64,000 nucleotides of DNA from Tenrec ecaudatus. Taxonomy: Eukaryota; Chordata; Mammalia; Afrosoricida; Tenrecidae. Each line of letters begins with the position of its first letter. The stretch's first letter is position 1. The notes beneath the pieces are model-generated. The model was not told the origin of the DNA and did not search any database. It saw nothing but the letters and a program-made list of their open reading frames with translations. Of this stretch, positions 61,887 to 64,000 are shown in pieces. The position numbers and the translations under genes were made by a program. The stretch is taken from the NCBI RefSeq assembly GCF_050624435.1, contig NC_134535.1, positions 123,429,731 to 123,493,730 on the forward strand. The letters run 5' to 3'.

Positions 61887-62459
61887 AACGGACAGTGTCT
61901 CCCTTGCGGGCCTGATCACAAGCCCTGGGCAGCTTGCTTCGCACTCTGATTCTTTAGGCACCACTGAGCAGCGGAGTCCCAAGAGATGGCCCAGGAAGAC
62001 AATGCACCAAATCAGTCGTTCTAGAAGACAAGTCCATCCACTTTAGGGAAGACTACAGCCCTGGAAACCCCGTGGGGCGGGATCGCTGGTCACTAGGAAT
62101 CTACAGCAATTGGTTTAGGTTTGTTCTTTTCTTTTTCTCTCCCCCCACCCCTAGCTAAATAGTAGAGTTGTCTGTAAGCAACAAATGACATTATGATGTC
62201 CGTGCCCTAGAATGACGCTGGCCAACAGGCACGATTGTTCTTATTAACTTGGCTAAAATGGGAGACCCACCGATTTCCATAAAAATGGCAGCAGACAGAT
62301 GAGTAAACAAGGGAGTGGTCATGGCTTCGGGATTGTGGATGGCACAGCACCCGGTAGCTAGAGTCACTCATAGCTGAACATACAACTCAAAACGCACGGT
62401 CATCGACTGTGGGGCGGGGGAAGAATGGCCGCATTTGGTTTCTGAGAGTCTAAACTTCA
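61887..62459. other. Single-copy flank right of the duplication
   Basis: Starts 'aacggacagtgtctcccttg' right after the breakpoint. No gene or repeat recognised. Confidence 0.4.
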
Positions 62460-62660
62460 GGACCCGAGCCCCGGTGGCGTAGTATTTAGTTCTATGTTGC
62501 GTTAATAACTTCAAGGTCAACACTTCTTCGAAGCAACCAGTGAGTGTCCTCTGCAGGAGAGAGATTCTTTCAACGCACAGAATGAGTTAGAGCACAGGGA
62601 GTTCTATCGTGTGCTAAAGGGTCCTTATGAGTCGGAATCTACTGGATGGTTCTGAGAGGT
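62460..62660 (+). repeat. SINE with RTE-type tail in the single-copy flank
   Basis: Begins 'gagccccggtggcgtagtat' and ends 'gagtcggaatctactggatg', the best-preserved example of the head and the afrotherian tail in this window. Confidence 0.7.
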
Positions 62661-62761
62661 AGGAGTTAATTTTCACAGAGCAAGACAAGCAAGCTTACCT
62701 TGCTCCTGCAAAGCCACTAGCCCTTCTGAGTTGCTGGTCTTGAAGTAGCAGCTTCGAAGAG

Positions 62762-62800
62762 TCATCATCCGGGTCATCATCCGGGTCATCATCCGGGTCC
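62762..62800. repeat. 15-bp triple repeat in the single-copy flank
   Basis: Three copies of 'gtcatcatccgg' spaced at 15 bp. Confidence 0.8.
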
Positions 62801-62929
62801 TGCCCCTTTTAAGCAGGACTGGAGACCAAACGGCCCCCACCCTGGCCGAGCACAAGAGCCCCTCCTAAGATCATTCCAGACTGGACTTGGCACACACTCA
62901 TTCTTTTTTTGTTTTGTTTTGTTTTGTTT

Positions 62930-63085
62930 TTAAACATTTTATTAGGGGCTCATACAACTCTTATCGCAATCCATACATATACATACATCAATTGTATAAA
63001 GCACATCTGCACATTTCCTGCCCCAATCATTCTCAAAGCATTGGCTCTCCACTTAAGCCCTTTGAATCAGGTCCTCTTTTTTTAT
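62930..63085 (-). mobile_element. Antisense L1-like 3' end in the single-copy flank
   Basis: 'cattttattaggggctcata' and 'catcaattgtataaagcaca' as in the copies near 10 kb, ending after 'cacttaagccctttgaatca'. Confidence 0.65.
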
Positions 63086-63892
63086 TTTTCTCCAACGCTC
63101 ATTCTTAAGGGACAAGCACTGTCTTTACTAACTTTTCTGGAACTGTTTTGGTTCTGATGTAGTCACTTGATTTTTGACAAGGGGCCTTCAGAGCTGATCT
63201 TAGTAAACAGATGCCTTAATTACATACAGCTAGCCTTACCTCATCCAGCAAATATGACTGCACACCAAGTTCCCGGAAAACACATGATCCCTACCTTGGC
63301 TCATGCTTTTGCCTGATTAAAAATACTCCCTTCGGGTTCTTGGCCATGGGGATCTCATTCCTTTGGTTTGGTTGCTGCCTGATTCGTGAAGCCTGGCGTG
63401 TTCCCATATAATCACCAAGCATTTATTTCCCAAGCATGAAATTTTGTTTCTACAGATTTGCCGATTTGGAGCAGCATTTACATATAAATTACTGAAACAA
63501 ACCAGCAGCTACAGAAATCGGCGGTAGATCAACACAATGCACACCCCACTCACTATTTTAAAATCTTCTCAGCATTTTGTTAATAACTGCTTTCAGAATT
63601 GCGAGGCTATCAATTCTCTTGGAATCTGGATTTCTAGCTTCCTGGCTTTCTTTTAAACCTGAAGCCTTAAGAAAGCTGGTTCCTAAAAGCCACCTCTCCT
63701 TGACTTTGTATTGTGAATATTGTGATAATTTACAGAATACAGTATCAGTGTTACATATTCTGTTTAATCTCATTTATTGAAATCCCTTCAGTGTAACATC
63801 ACCCCTCCCAGCTTCTCTCTCTTTCTTGTTTCCATTTCTCCTTTGTTTCTTATCCTTTTAAGCATAGTCCTTGGGTAAATGCTGCTTGAGGT
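63086..63892. other. Single-copy flank, no features recognised
   Basis: AT-rich, with only short opposing frames near 63558-63780. No exon or known repeat seen. Confidence 0.4.
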
Positions 63893-64000
63893 TGTTAGTT
63901 TCTTGTGCCAACCTGGCTGATAAACACATGTGGGGATAATTGAAGGGCGGAGGGATAAATGGCTCAGTGAACCTCACCTTTCTAGTTTTCTGGGTCTCTT
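63893..64000. repeat. Start of a dispersed repeat at the right edge
   Basis: 'gtgccaacctggctgataaa' to 'ctagttttctgggtctctt' looks like the beginning of a widespread mammalian interspersed repeat; cut by the window end. Confidence 0.35.

Noticed and set aside
62673-62855. Frame with MMTR repeats
   Set aside because: Translation of the 15-bp triple repeat in the flank.

Overview
The window looks like nuclear DNA of an afrotherian mammal, probably a tenrec-like animal. The evidence is its repeats: tRNA-derived SINEs ending in the 'ctatgagtcggaatc'-type tail shared with an RTE LINE, RTE fragments, and many copies of an L1-like 3' end whose minus strand reads 'ggggctcatacaactcttat'. Gene density is very low, nearly everything is transposon-derived, and no rRNA, tRNA or CRISPR locus was seen. 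The species call is an inference from remembered repeat families and was not searched.  The main structure is a head-to-tail segmental duplication. Position 1 recurs at 30992 and at 59454, so the periods are 30,991 and 28,462 bp. Unit 1 fills 1-30991, unit 2 fills 30992-59453, and unit 3 is only about 2.4 kb, ending abruptly near 61886. Unit 2 is shorter mainly because it lacks about 2.54 kb that lies at about 27741-30277 in unit 1. From 61887 to 64000 the sequence is single copy apart from ordinary repeats.  The only host gene family recognised is CLEC2 (the CLEC2D/LLT1, CLEC2B/AICL and rodent Clr/Ocil group of type II C-type lectin-like receptors of the natural killer gene complex), on the minus strand. 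One gene can be assembled across the unit 1/unit 2 junction: a transmembrane exon at 33524-33640, an optional second hydrophobic exon at 32405-32518, and three lectin-domain exons at 29973-30126, 29188-29294 and 27100-27214. The three lectin exons join in phase and end with a stop codon. A TATA-containing block near 35250 is a plausible promoter; no first coding exon with the right phase was found. A second gene is represented at the left edge only by its two hydrophobic exons (1416-1529, 2535-2651). A third is a broken relic: hydrophobic exon at 60860-60975 and last lectin exon at 58098-58209, with the other lectin exons and the true transmembrane exon missing.  The rest of each full unit, in order, is: an L1-like 3' fragment (about 1.8-2.4 kb); the CLEC2 transmembrane exon and promoter block; a decayed class I-like retroviral relic (about 5.2-7.1 kb); assorted dispersed repeats; antisense L1-like ends near 10 kb; a cluster of SINE copies (12.1-13.4 kb); a class II (betaretrovirus-like) provirus on the minus strand with two LTRs (13.8-19.1 kb), nested in an L1-like 3' end; a second promoter-like block (22.8 kb); minisatellites; an RTE fragment; and the 3' end of the CLEC2 gene. 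The provirus keeps degraded pol pieces but no recognisable env. Both full units carry the same provirus with the same flanks, so it predates the duplication.
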